From: PoT sp049331405
Lineage (GTDB): Bacteria; Planctomycetota; Planctomycetia; Isosphaerales; Isosphaeraceae
Length of the DNA stretch: 64,000 nucleotides
Direction: 5' to 3'
NCBI RefSeq assembly: GCF_049331405.1
Contig: NZ_CP186274.1
Span: forward strand, 3,844,001-3,908,000
Shown here: positions 18,236 to 26,407 of the stretch, piece by piece
Position numbering within the stretch: the stretch's first letter is position 1
How the letters are laid out: every line of letters starts with the position of its first letter
The notes under the pieces: generated by a model
Told to the model about the DNA's origin: nothing
The model's database searches: none
Seen by the model: only the letters and a program-made list of their open reading frames with translations
Translations under genes and position numbers: made by a program

Positions 18236-20461
18236 ATGGCGACCGCGACGAAGAAGAATCCGTCCCCTGCCCCCAGACCCTCCTCAGACTCCCCCACCGA
18301 AAAACGGTCGTTCCTCCGCGGCCTGTTGAAGGTCCTCGACGCGATCTATCGATTCCTCGCATCCTTGAAGCTTGCGGTCATCTGCCTTGCCGGCCTTTCC
18401 GCCGTCCTGGCGTACGCGACCTTCTTCGAGTCGTGGTACGGTATGAGTGCGGTCCAGGAATGGATCTACCAGACTCGCGGCTTCGCGCTCTTGCTGGCAT
18501 TCCTGGGGACCAACATCCTCTGCGCGGCCCTGATTCGATATCCGTGGAAGCGGCGTCAAATCGGCTTCCTGATCACGCATGCCGGCCTGCTCATCCTCCT
18601 GGCGGGCTCGTTCCAGAGCCTCAAGACGGCCGACGAGGGGCTCGTGAGCATGATGGAGGGGGAGAGCAAGAAGGAACTCCTCCGGTCAAGCCACCCGATG
18701 TTCCGCGTCTTGCCCATCGACCCGAGCACGCAAGAGCCGACGAACGACGAGTACAAGCTTCCCTTCCAGCCTGGGAATTTCGCCTGGGGCCCCGGGAGCC
18801 CCAAGCCCCTCAGCGTCTTCGGCTCGGCCTACTCGACTCTGACGGGCGGTCGCGGCAAGGATGCGGCCGAGGGGGAGCTTGTCTCCTCCGCCGGCGACCC
18901 GTTCACCCTCCGCGTGAAGTCGTATCTGCCGTCCTCGCAGCTCGTCATCAAGCACGTGCCCGACCGCGCCGGCATCCCGATGATCAAGATCAGCCCCAAG
19001 GCCAAGCCGCCGAAGGCCGTCTCGCCCATCGATGTCTTCAAGGATGATGATGAGGCCTGGTTCGTTCCAACAAGCCGCATGGATCGGACGACGTTCAGCA
19101 AGTTCTTCCGGTTCGGCCGTAGGGCGGGCCCCGCTCAGTTCGCCTTCCTTTATGTCGATCGACCTGAGCTCGTCGAGGACTTCCTGAATCCTCCCAAGGA
19201 CGCCGGCAGCGAGGGAGTCGCCCGCTTCCACTACCAGGACAATGCGGGCAAGAATCGGAATTACGACTGGAAGCTCCAGGATCAGAAGTCGAAGTCGGTC
19301 TCGCTCCCCGATAGCGACCTCAAGATCACCTATGAGGGCAATGCCGAGCTCCCCATCGATCGCATGGGCATGGAAGGAGTTCTCGGCGAGGCCACGCTGA
19401 CGGTCGCAAATTTCCGGATCCAGAAGGGGGCAGGCACCCCGGTCATGCACCACGCATGGGGCCTGTTGCCAATGGGACCCAACGTGATCCCACGCGAAGA
19501 TGACCCGAATCCGAAGCCCCTGGTCGGGATCAACTACTTCGTGCCGCCCGAGGTGAATCCGAAGACCAACGGTCGCTTCGGCCTGATCGAGGTCATGGGC
19601 ACGCCGGACGGCTCGCTCTACTACCGCGTCTTCGGCCGTGGTGATAACGGCTTTGGGCAGCTCAGGAATCCTCCATCCCGAATCGAGGTGGGCAAGGAAG
19701 TTCTGGCCTTCGGCGGCAATGACAAGCTCCCCATGACACTGAGCTTCGTCGTCGACGAATACCTCACCTCCGGCCGCGAGGAGAGGACTTACGAGGCCCT
19801 GAACCTGCCCAAGTCACAGCTCGATCGCGCGGTCCCGGCGACTCAGGTCGAGATGACCGTCAAGGATTCGGACGGCAAGCCGACCACCAAGGACTTCTGG
19901 CTCCAACGCTTCCCCGAAGGTGGGACCCGACGGCTGACTTTCCCCTCGGGGACATATGACGTCCTTTATGACTTCGACCACAAACCGCTCGGCTTCTCCG
20001 TGAAGCTCGACGACTTCAAGGTCGAGTTCGACCCGGGGACCGAACAGCCCTCGGCCTACACGAGTCAGGTGCGGCTCACCGACGAGCTCGCCGGCATCAA
20101 GGATCAAAAACATACGATTTCGATGAATGTGCCGCTGACTCATCGCGGCTACACGTTCTATCAGGCGAGCTACAACCGCGAGAAGGACCCGACCACGGAT
20201 GCCGATACCGGCCGGTTCGCCTCCGTTTTCCAGGTGGCCACGGACCCGGGCCGACCCACGAAATATGCGGGCTGCATCCTCATCGTTTTGGGCGCGTTCG
20301 TCCAGTTCTACATGAGGGCGGGCCTCTTCTCCGACGGTGGCAAGCGCGAGAAGGCGAGATCGGAGGCGAAGGCGCGGAAGATTTCGCCGGGCGTCAGCGG
20401 CGCCGGCGACACTCCCACGACCGACGTCACCTACGTCAACGAGTCGGAAGACATCCTTTGA
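18236..20461 (+). CDS. resB: ResB-like cytochrome c biogenesis protein
   Basis: A 741-residue protein. After a Pro-rich cytoplasmic tail come three hydrophobic segments in the first 130 residues: LASLKLAVICLAGLSAVLAYA, GFALLLAFLGTNILCAALI and IGFLITHAGLLILLAGS. A long periplasmic beta-rich region follows, and a last membrane helix near residue 680 (GCILIVLGAFVQFYM). The segment RGYTFYQASYNREKDP just before that helix is characteristic of ResB/Ccs1. ResB and CcsA form the system II complex that carries haem to the periplasm and attaches it to apocytochrome c. The ccsA gene follows after 79 bases, so the two are probably one transcript. The periplasmic part is longer than in Bacillus ResB. Confidence 0.9.
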   Translation: MATATKKNPSPAPRPSSDSPTEKRSFLRGLLKVLDAIYRFLASLKLAVICLAGLSAVLAYATFFESWYGMSAVQEWIYQTRGFALLLAFLGTNILCAALIRYPWKRRQIGFLITHAGLLILLAGSFQSLKTADEGLVSMMEGESKKELLRSSHPMFRVLPIDPSTQEPTNDEYKLPFQPGNFAWGPGSPKPLSVFGSAYSTLTGGRGKDAAEGELVSSAGDPFTLRVKSYLPSSQLVIKHVPDRAGIPMIKISPKAKPPKAVSPIDVFKDDDEAWFVPTSRMDRTTFSKFFRFGRRAGPAQFAFLYVDRPELVEDFLNPPKDAGSEGVARFHYQDNAGKNRNYDWKLQDQKSKSVSLPDSDLKITYEGNAELPIDRMGMEGVLGEATLTVANFRIQKGAGTPVMHHAWGLLPMGPNVIPREDDPNPKPLVGINYFVPPEVNPKTNGRFGLIEVMGTPDGSLYYRVFGRGDNGFGQLRNPPSRIEVGKEVLAFGGNDKLPMTLSFVVDEYLTSGREERTYEALNLPKSQLDRAVPATQVEMTVKDSDGKPTTKDFWLQRFPEGGTRRLTFPSGTYDVLYDFDHKPLGFSVKLDDFKVEFDPGTEQPSAYTSQVRLTDELAGIKDQKHTISMNVPLTHRGYTFYQASYNREKDPTTDADTGRFASVFQVATDPGRPTKYAGCILIVLGAFVQFYMRAGLFSDGGKREKARSEAKARKISPGVSGAGDTPTTDVTYVNESEDIL

Positions 20462-20540
20462 CCCAAGTTCGGCCCCGGCGGGCTTCGTTTCCAGACGCCA
20501 AGATCGACCCTGCAAAGGCTCCCCGAGCCCGGAGATTGAT

Positions 20541-23201
20541 ATGAAACGATTCGGGTGGCTCCTCCTCGGCCTGCCGCTGGCATGGTCGATTTGTGTCCCC
20601 GCCGTCGGGGCTGAAGCGGACAAGCCGCCGAAGTTCGGCGAGGGCTCGGCCTACGAATCCGTGGCCAAGTTGCCGATCCTCAACTCGGGCCGCAAGAAGC
20701 CCCTCGACACGCTGGCGAGGCAGGTCGTCAAGCTCCTCTTTGGGCGCGAAACGATCACGCTGCACGACGATAGCAACAAGGCTGTGGCGACCTGGGGCCC
20801 CGTCGGCGCCTATGTCGACTGGTCCGCCCGCCCCGAGTTCTGGGACGATCAGTCGTTCATCCTCGTGGAATACGTGCCCCTCAAGCAGTTGATCCTGGCG
20901 GACGTGATCCAGGCGAGGCTGAAGGCCGCCATGGAGCGGCCCGAGCTGACCCCCGCCGCCCGTGACCTGATCAAGTCCGTGGCCTCGAGCAAGGACATTA
21001 CCTCGCAGGCCCTCAATCGCCTCCTGAACTCGGCGAAGCTCAACAAGGCCGACCACGAGGCGATCGAGTCGCTGGCGAACAAGCTCGTCGAGTCGCACAA
21101 GTGGCTCACCCCTCGCGAGCTCGAGACCGCCGAGATCAGCCTTCATGGCGATCGGCATCCTTTCATGGGCTGGATCCAGGAGTTGATGCAGCGAAAGAAC
21201 GCGGCCGAGAAGTCCGGCAGCGCTTCGCCGCTCGACGACATCGAGAAGCGGGCGATCGAGGTCGCTGAGAAGCTGGTTACTTATCAGGCTCACCGCGATC
21301 GGACCGTGAAGAAGATCGAGCCGCTGCTCGTCATGCCCCGGCCGACGAACGCGGCCTACCTCGCGTACTGCGCCTCGGCCCTCAAGAAGGCCCAGACTCA
21401 GGGGAGTGAATCGCTCTCGCCGCTCGAGCTGGATTCTGTCGAAGTCCTCATGCGTTATGAGAATGACATCCCGAGTGACGAACGAGCCATGCCCGGCGAG
21501 AAGCCGGAATTCGACAAGGCCTTCTCCGCCTGGCTCGTGACTCATTCCTCCTGGGTGCCGCTCATCGCCTTGATCTCGACCAAGGCCGAGGAGCTCGAGA
21601 AGGCCGGTTATCCTCCCAAGGCTTTCGCTGATTTCCTGGCCGCGATCCAAGGTTTCGATAAGGCCGAGGAGGCGAAGCCCGGCAATGTCGACAAGGCCAA
21701 GGCCGATGCGCTCGTCGCCGCCGCCAGGACGCTCGGTCAGGAAGTGAACAAGGTCCAGTATCCGACCGCGAAAGACATGGATCGCGAGGCCTATTTCAAC
21801 GCCTCTAACCCGTTCTTCAAGGCTCCCGCCGGTTATGGCATCGCCGTCGCCTTGCTCGCAGTCAGCCTGGGCTTCGTCTCGACTCGCAAGGGATCGGCCG
21901 TGGCCTTGCTCGGCACGGCGGTCTACTTCCTCGGCCTCGCCGGGTTGCTCGTGGGTATTGCCCTCGAAATCGTCGGATTCACGCTCCGGGTACAGATCTC
22001 GGGCTGGGCACCTGTCACGAATATGTATGAGACCGTGATCTGGGTTTCCCTCGTCGCGGCGGTCCTTGGGCTCGTCTTCGAGTTGATCTATCGCAAGACC
22101 TTCGCCGCCCTCGCCGGGGCCGGTGCCGCGCTGCTCGGCACGGTCCTTGCCGCGAACGTGCCCCTGCTCGATCCCGGCATCCATGCCCTGCAGCCGGTTC
22201 TGCGGAGCAACTACTGGCTGACGATCCACGTGCTGACCGAGGTCTCCAGCTACGCTGCATTCGCCCTGGCCATGATGCTCGGGCTCATCGCGACCTTCTA
22301 CTACCTCACCGCCACCTATCGCCGCTCGCCGAGCTACATGGAGGTCGTCTCCCCGGCCCTGCCCGGCCTGCCGATGCTCGGCGTGGGGATCTTCGGCCTC
22401 GCCGCGTCGTTCGGTGGTATGGGGATCAATCTCCCCGCCGATCGTGCTTCGTTGCTCTACTACGTCTCGGCCGCCCTGGCGGGCGTGGGCGGGTCGCTCT
22501 CGATCATCGGTATTGGAGCGGGCCTTGGAGAGTTGGTGAGCCGGCTGATGTTCCGCGACGGCCAGGCTTATGCGATGGCCGGTGCCACGGCCTCCGCGAG
22601 TGCCGCCGCGACGGCTCCCCCGGCCACGTCAGTCCAGACGGTCACCGTGGGCGAAGAGGGGGGCGCGGTCGCCACCCTGACCAAGCCGACCGTCGCCGAG
22701 ATCCGGGCCAGGGCCGCGGCGTCCCGCCCGCAGCTCGACCCGCGAGGTCAGGCGATGCAGGCCACGGCCGCCAAGATCAAGCCGCTCTCCAACTTCATCT
22801 ATCGCACGATGCAGGTGGGCGTGCTGCTGATCGCCGCGGGCACGATCCTCGGCGGCGTCTGGGCCGACGCTTCCTGGGGACGCTTCTGGGGCTGGGATCC
22901 GAAGGAAGTCTGGGCGCTCATCACCCTGCTCGTCTACCTGATCCCGCTCCACGGCCGATTCGCCGGCTGGGTCAATACCTTCGGCCTGGTCTTCTCCTCG
23001 GTCGTCTGCTTCCTCTCCGTGGTCATGGCCTGGTACGGCGTGAACTTCGTGCTGGGCGTCGGGCTCCACAGCTACGGATTCGTCGAGGGAGGCTCGCAAG
23101 GGGTCGTCGGCGCCGTGATCCTCGGCGTGCTGGCCCTCACCGGTGCCGCTGCCTGGCGGCGTGGCCTCGCCTCCCGCGTCGAGCCCACTCCTGCTGCCTG
23201 A
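20541..23201 (+). CDS. ccsA: CcsA/ResC-like cytochrome c biogenesis protein with a long periplasmic N-terminal region
   Basis: An 886-residue protein from ATG 20541 (GGAG six bases upstream); the frame is open to 20337 inside resB but that part is not used. Residues 1-24 are a signal peptide. Residues 25 to about 430 are soluble, with a conserved-looking start (LPILNSGRKKPLDTLARQVVKLL). The C-terminal half has multiple membrane helices and the haem-handling tryptophan-rich motif GRFWGWDPKEVWALI at about residue 780-794, with candidate haem-ligand His residues nearby (IPLHGRFAGW, VGLHSYGF). The family role is haem delivery to apocytochromes with ResB. The long N-terminal region resembles the fused architecture seen in Bacteroidetes and Planctomycetes. 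Confidence 0.92.
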   Translation: MKRFGWLLLGLPLAWSICVPAVGAEADKPPKFGEGSAYESVAKLPILNSGRKKPLDTLARQVVKLLFGRETITLHDDSNKAVATWGPVGAYVDWSARPEFWDDQSFILVEYVPLKQLILADVIQARLKAAMERPELTPAARDLIKSVASSKDITSQALNRLLNSAKLNKADHEAIESLANKLVESHKWLTPRELETAEISLHGDRHPFMGWIQELMQRKNAAEKSGSASPLDDIEKRAIEVAEKLVTYQAHRDRTVKKIEPLLVMPRPTNAAYLAYCASALKKAQTQGSESLSPLELDSVEVLMRYENDIPSDERAMPGEKPEFDKAFSAWLVTHSSWVPLIALISTKAEELEKAGYPPKAFADFLAAIQGFDKAEEAKPGNVDKAKADALVAAARTLGQEVNKVQYPTAKDMDREAYFNASNPFFKAPAGYGIAVALLAVSLGFVSTRKGSAVALLGTAVYFLGLAGLLVGIALEIVGFTLRVQISGWAPVTNMYETVIWVSLVAAVLGLVFELIYRKTFAALAGAGAALLGTVLAANVPLLDPGIHALQPVLRSNYWLTIHVLTEVSSYAAFALAMMLGLIATFYYLTATYRRSPSYMEVVSPALPGLPMLGVGIFGLAASFGGMGINLPADRASLLYYVSAALAGVGGSLSIIGIGAGLGELVSRLMFRDGQAYAMAGATASASAAATAPPATSVQTVTVGEEGGAVATLTKPTVAEIRARAAASRPQLDPRGQAMQATAAKIKPLSNFIYRTMQVGVLLIAAGTILGGVWADASWGRFWGWDPKEVWALITLLVYLIPLHGRFAGWVNTFGLVFSSVVCFLSVVMAWYGVNFVLGVGLHSYGFVEGGSQGVVGAVILGVLALTGAAAWRRGLASRVEPTPAA

Positions 23202-23217
23202 GCCAAAGTGATGACCT

Positions 23218-23254
23218 GAGAAAGGCTGGATCGGGAACGACTCCAGCCTTTCTC
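23218..23254 (+). terminator. Hairpin just after ccsA
   Basis: A 13-bp perfect stem (23218-23230 with 23242-23254) lies 17 bases after the ccsA stop. There is no T tract, but a second much longer hairpin follows 16 bases on. Confidence 0.5.
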
Positions 23255-23270
23255 AAGATGTCATTGAATG

Positions 23271-23333
23271 AAAAAAGGCGGCGGTGTGATGAGATCCCCA
23301 GGGGGGATCTCATCACACCGCCGCCTTTTTTTT
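23271..23333. terminator. Bidirectional terminator with a 29-bp perfect stem
   Basis: Positions 23271-23299 and 23303-23331 are perfect reverse complements with a three-base loop. The arms begin with six A and end with at least six T, so each strand shows a GC-rich stem followed by a T run. It lies between the convergent ccsA gene and the seven-gene sugar operon and can end transcription from both sides. The short frame across it (23268 onward) is an artefact of the repeat. Confidence 0.9.
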
Positions 23334-23352
23334 CGGAGCGAATCCGCCGAAC

Positions 23353-24198
23353 TCAGGTCGACAGGCCGTAGAAGGCCGTCGCCGTGCCGCCGAAAATGCG
23401 GTCGCGTTCGGCGTCGGAGAGTTGGCCCAGGGCCTCGACGAGAGCCTCGTAGACTTGCTCATAGGTCGCGGCAAGCTCGCAGACCGGCCAGTCGGAGCCG
23501 AACATCAGTCGCTCGGGCCCGAACAGGTCGAGGGCCGACTGGACGTACGGCTTGAGGTCGTTGGCCGTCCAGTTCTTCCAGTCGGCCTCGGTGACCATCC
23601 CCGAGAGCTTGCAGTACACGTTCGCGTACCTGGCCGCCTCGCGGAAGTCGGGGAGCCAGTTGTCGACCCGGTGATCCTTGATCTCGGGTTTGGCAAGGTG
23701 ATCGATCACCATCGGCAGGTCGGGGAAGCTCGTCGCCAATTTCGGGACGTGCTTCAGGTGTTTGACATAAAAGAGCAGGTCGAACGGGACCGCGTGCTTC
23801 TCGAGCATCGCCAGGCCTCGCATCACCTCGGGACGCACGATGAAATCATCGTCGGGCTCATCGTGGGTGACGTGCCGCACTCCGACGAACTTGGGGTGAT
23901 CCTTGAACTCCAGCAACTGCCGCTCGCAGTCCTCGCTCGCCAGGTCGACCCAGCCGACGACACCGGCGAGGAATGGATGCTCCTCGGCCAGGCCGAGAGC
24001 CCAGCGGTTCTCCTCGACGTTGTGCTGCGTCTGGACCACGATGCTCTGATTCACCCGCGTGACCTTGAGCCTCGGTTCAAGGTCCTCGGGCAGGAAGTCG
24101 CGGCGAATGGCGACATTCTGGGGAGCGTCGAGCCAGCCGTAATCGAACGGCAGGTCGAGCTTCCAGAAGTGTTGATGGGCGTCGATCACGTTAGCCAT
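23353..24198 (-). CDS. Amidohydrolase-family lactonase (L-fuconolactonase-like)
   Basis: A 281-residue TIM-barrel hydrolase of the COG3618 type. It starts MANVIDAHQHFW with the His-x-His metal pair (H8, H10), has VVQTQHNVEENRWAL, GVVGWVDL, a central FVGVRHVTHDEPDDDF, MVIDHLAKPEI and the terminal RLMFGSDWPVCEL with the conserved Asp. Family members hydrolyse sugar lactones such as L-fucono-1,5-lactone. It is the last gene of the minus-strand operon, seven bases after the fucose-mutarotase-like gene. That neighbour and the AKR at the head of the operon support a lactonase step in L-fucose or L-galactose oxidation. Confidence 0.85.
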   Translation of the reverse strand: MANVIDAHQHFWKLDLPFDYGWLDAPQNVAIRRDFLPEDLEPRLKVTRVNQSIVVQTQHNVEENRWALGLAEEHPFLAGVVGWVDLASEDCERQLLEFKDHPKFVGVRHVTHDEPDDDFIVRPEVMRGLAMLEKHAVPFDLLFYVKHLKHVPKLATSFPDLPMVIDHLAKPEIKDHRVDNWLPDFREAARYANVYCKLSGMVTEADWKNWTANDLKPYVQSALDLFGPERLMFGSDWPVCELAATYEQVYEALVEALGQLSDAERDRIFGGTATAFYGLST

Positions 24199-24204
24199 GT
24201 CGGA

Positions 24205-24651
24205 TCAATCCATTCGAACGCCGATGGAAAGTAGGATGTTCGCGAAACGTTGCTGATCGCCGGTCTGGATCGTCAGGACGTGATCCGCCGTGGCGACGGC
24301 CTCATAGAAGCTCCACTTCTCGATCGGCTTGAGGGTGAGGTCGAGCTTGGACTGCTTGATCACCTCGCGGTACTCATCCCAGACGGGCGGGTCTTCGGTC
24401 AGCGCGTACTGGCCGGTGGTCTCGTACATCATCGCGTTGATCTCTTCGATCGGCACGGCGGAGAGCACCGCCTGCAAGACCTGCGTGCAAGAAACGAGCC
24501 CCGGCATCAGGTTCAGCGAGACGACCTCGGCATTCGGGCCTTTCTTCGACCAGGCCGGGTAATTGCCGTCGGCGATCAGGATCGTCGAGTGATGACCCGC
24601 CCGGCCGATGACTTCATTGATCTTGGGATGGATCAATTGGTGCTTGAGCAT
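24205..24651 (-). CDS. fucU: RbsD/FucU-family sugar mutarotase, probably L-fucose mutarotase
   Basis: A 148-residue protein from ATG 24651; the frame is open to 24729 but the family N-terminus is MLKHQLIHPKINEVIGRAGHHSTILIADGNYP. That segment includes the catalytic-type His (H20) and Asp (D28). Length and the VLTIQTGDQQRFANILL tail with the conserved Gly-Asp fit FucU better than ribose RbsD. The enzyme interconverts alpha and beta anomers of L-fucose. It sits between the TIM-barrel isomerase and the lactonase, with a 74-base gap upstream and 6 bases downstream. Confidence 0.85.
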   Translation of the reverse strand: MLKHQLIHPKINEVIGRAGHHSTILIADGNYPAWSKKGPNAEVVSLNLMPGLVSCTQVLQAVLSAVPIEEINAMMYETTGQYALTEDPPVWDEYREVIKQSKLDLTLKPIEKWSFYEAVATADHVLTIQTGDQQRFANILLSIGVRMD

Positions 24652-24725
24652 CGTACTTCGTCTCGCGTTGATTCCGTTGTGATTCAGCGATGAGCCAGTA
24701 TTGGGCACGCCGATGGATAGTGGGC

Positions 24726-25553
24726 TCACGCCTGCGTGAAGAACTCACGATAAGCCTCGATCGTCCACTTCGCGGCTCCCGCCGAATCGGGGTAGGGGAA
24801 CGCCTCGGCCGAGATATAGCGATCGTATCCGATGGACTGGAGAGCCGCGACAATCGGCCGGTAGTCGATGTGACCGAACCCGGCGGGCCGACGGTTGGAG
24901 TCGACGAAGTGGACGTGACCCACGCGGTTCCCGGCCTTCTTGAGGGCCTCGGCGCTATCTGCCTCCTCGATATTCATGTGAAACAGGTCGGCCAGCAGCA
25001 CCACATTCGCGGTGGAGAGCGACCCGAGAAGTTCGGTCCCCGCCTCCAGGGTGTTGGCCATGTTGGTCTCGTAGCGGTTCAGCGGCTCGTAGATCAAGGG
25101 GACGCCGTACTGCTCGGCATGCTCCCCCAACTCCTGGAGCGCATCGAGCAGGTGCCCACGGGCCGTGGCGGGATCGAGCCAGTCGCCGCCACTTCGCCCC
25201 TGCATCGAGCCGATGATCGCGGGCGCACCGAGCGGCCCGGCGAAGTCGATGATCGCGCGGATGAAGTCGCGGGCCTTGCTGCGGTTGCCGGCGTCGGGCA
25301 GGACGAGGTTGAGTTTCCCCTTCACCCACCCTGCCCCGGTCCCGACCGCGGCGAGGCCGAGGCCGTGTTCGTCCAGCAACTTCCGGAGATGGGCGGGGTC
25401 GACGGCGTCGGGTCCGGGTGGGAAGAGTTCGATGGCATCGAAGCCGAGTTCTTTCGCCTGGCGGCAGGCATCCGGGAGGTCGTCCCAGAAGACGAAGGGG
25501 CCGCCTCGGGCCTCGGGGACCAGGCTCACGGTCACACTGGATCGGGTCGACAT
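24726..25553 (-). CDS. Sugar phosphate isomerase/epimerase-like TIM-barrel protein
   Basis: A 275-residue cytoplasmic protein of the xylose-isomerase-like/AP-endonuclease-2 superfamily. Recognisable segments are KELGFDAIELFPPGPDAV near residues 34-51, APAIIGSMQGRSGGDW near 107-122, GVPLIYEPLNRYETNMANT (metal-ligand Glu and Asn) near 149-167, VVLLADLFHMNIEEAD near 184-199, and VGHVHFVDSNRRPAGFGHIDY near 211-231. The substrate is unknown; relatives act on 3-keto sugars, hydroxypyruvate, or keto-deoxy acids. It lies in the middle of the sugar operon. Confidence 0.85.
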   Translation of the reverse strand: MSTRSSVTVSLVPEARGGPFVFWDDLPDACRQAKELGFDAIELFPPGPDAVDPAHLRKLLDEHGLGLAAVGTGAGWVKGKLNLVLPDAGNRSKARDFIRAIIDFAGPLGAPAIIGSMQGRSGGDWLDPATARGHLLDALQELGEHAEQYGVPLIYEPLNRYETNMANTLEAGTELLGSLSTANVVLLADLFHMNIEEADSAEALKKAGNRVGHVHFVDSNRRPAGFGHIDYRPIVAALQSIGYDRYISAEAFPYPDSAGAAKWTIEAYREFFTQA

Positions 25554-25580
25554 GCGTGGGAATCCGTATCCTGGACTGAC

Positions 25581-26363
25581 TCAGAACCGCATGGCGGTGA
25601 AACCACCGTCCACGTAATACGCCGCACCCGTGATGAAGCTGCCGGCTACGGGGGCGAGCATCAAGATCGTCGCGCCGATCAACTCGTCGGCCTCGCCGAA
25701 CCGGGCCATCGGAGTCTGCCGCATGATGTTCTCGGTGCGCGTCGCGTCGAGGATCTTGCGGTTCTGCTCCGCGGGGAAGAACCCCGGGCAGAGTGCATTC
25801 ACGCGGACCTTGAGCGGGGCCAGTTCCCTCGCGACATTCTGCGTCAGGTTGATGACCGCCGCCTTGCTCGCCGAGTAGGCGAAGACGCGCGAGAGCGGCA
25901 AATGCGCGGTGACGCTCGCGATGTTCAGGATCGCCCCGCCCCCCTTCGCTGCCATGTGGCTCCCGAAGATCTGGCAGCCCCAGTGAACCGCCTTGAGGTT
26001 GCTGTCGAAGACCCTATCCCAGTCCTCGTCCTTGATCTCGAAGTACGGGGTCGCGTTATTCACGCCCGCCCCGTTGATGAGCAGGTCGACGCGGCCGTGG
26101 GTCTTCAGCACGTGCTCGAGCAACCCGGCGATCGACTCGCGGCGGGTCACGTCGACCGGCGAGAAGGCCCCTTTGCCCCCCTCGGCCTCGATCTCGCGGA
26201 CGCGTGCCGCCCCCTTTTCCGGATCACGGCCCGAGACGACGACGGACGCCCCCGCCTTCGCGAGCCCAATCGCCAGCGCCCCGCCCAGGACCCCGGTCCC
26301 TCCGATGACGACGGCCACCTGCCCTTTGAGGCCGAACAAACGGTCGAGATAACTCTCCGACAT
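25581..26363 (-). CDS. Short-chain dehydrogenase/reductase
   Basis: A 260-residue classical SDR with a GAGG Shine-Dalgarno upstream. It has the nucleotide-binding loop VVIGGTGVLGGALA (residues 18-31), NGAG at 97-100, and the Ser150-Tyr163-Lys167 catalytic set (NIASVTAHL...YSASK). The C-terminal tail GSFITGAAYYVDGGFTAM is normal. It would oxidise or reduce a sugar or sugar acid with NAD(P). In known L-fucose oxidation an SDR acts on 2-keto-3-deoxy-L-fuconate, and D-fructuronate-type reductases are also SDR members, so its step in this operon is uncertain. Confidence 0.9.
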   Translation of the reverse strand: MSESYLDRLFGLKGQVAVVIGGTGVLGGALAIGLAKAGASVVVSGRDPEKGAARVREIEAEGGKGAFSPVDVTRRESIAGLLEHVLKTHGRVDLLINGAGVNNATPYFEIKDEDWDRVFDSNLKAVHWGCQIFGSHMAAKGGGAILNIASVTAHLPLSRVFAYSASKAAVINLTQNVARELAPLKVRVNALCPGFFPAEQNRKILDATRTENIMRQTPMARFGEADELIGATILMLAPVAGSFITGAAYYVDGGFTAMRF

Positions 26364-26407
26364 CGACTCGCATCCTCACTAAAAAACGTATTGGCTCGGG
26401 GGAATTT

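Noticed and set aside
20436..22229. 597-codon open frame on the minus strand
   Set aside because: It is antisense to ccsA and the end of resB; composition is Arg/Gly/Asp-rich with no domain.
23268..23555. Short frame starting inside the 29-bp hairpin
   Set aside because: It begins in the terminator and continues antisense to the lactonase gene.
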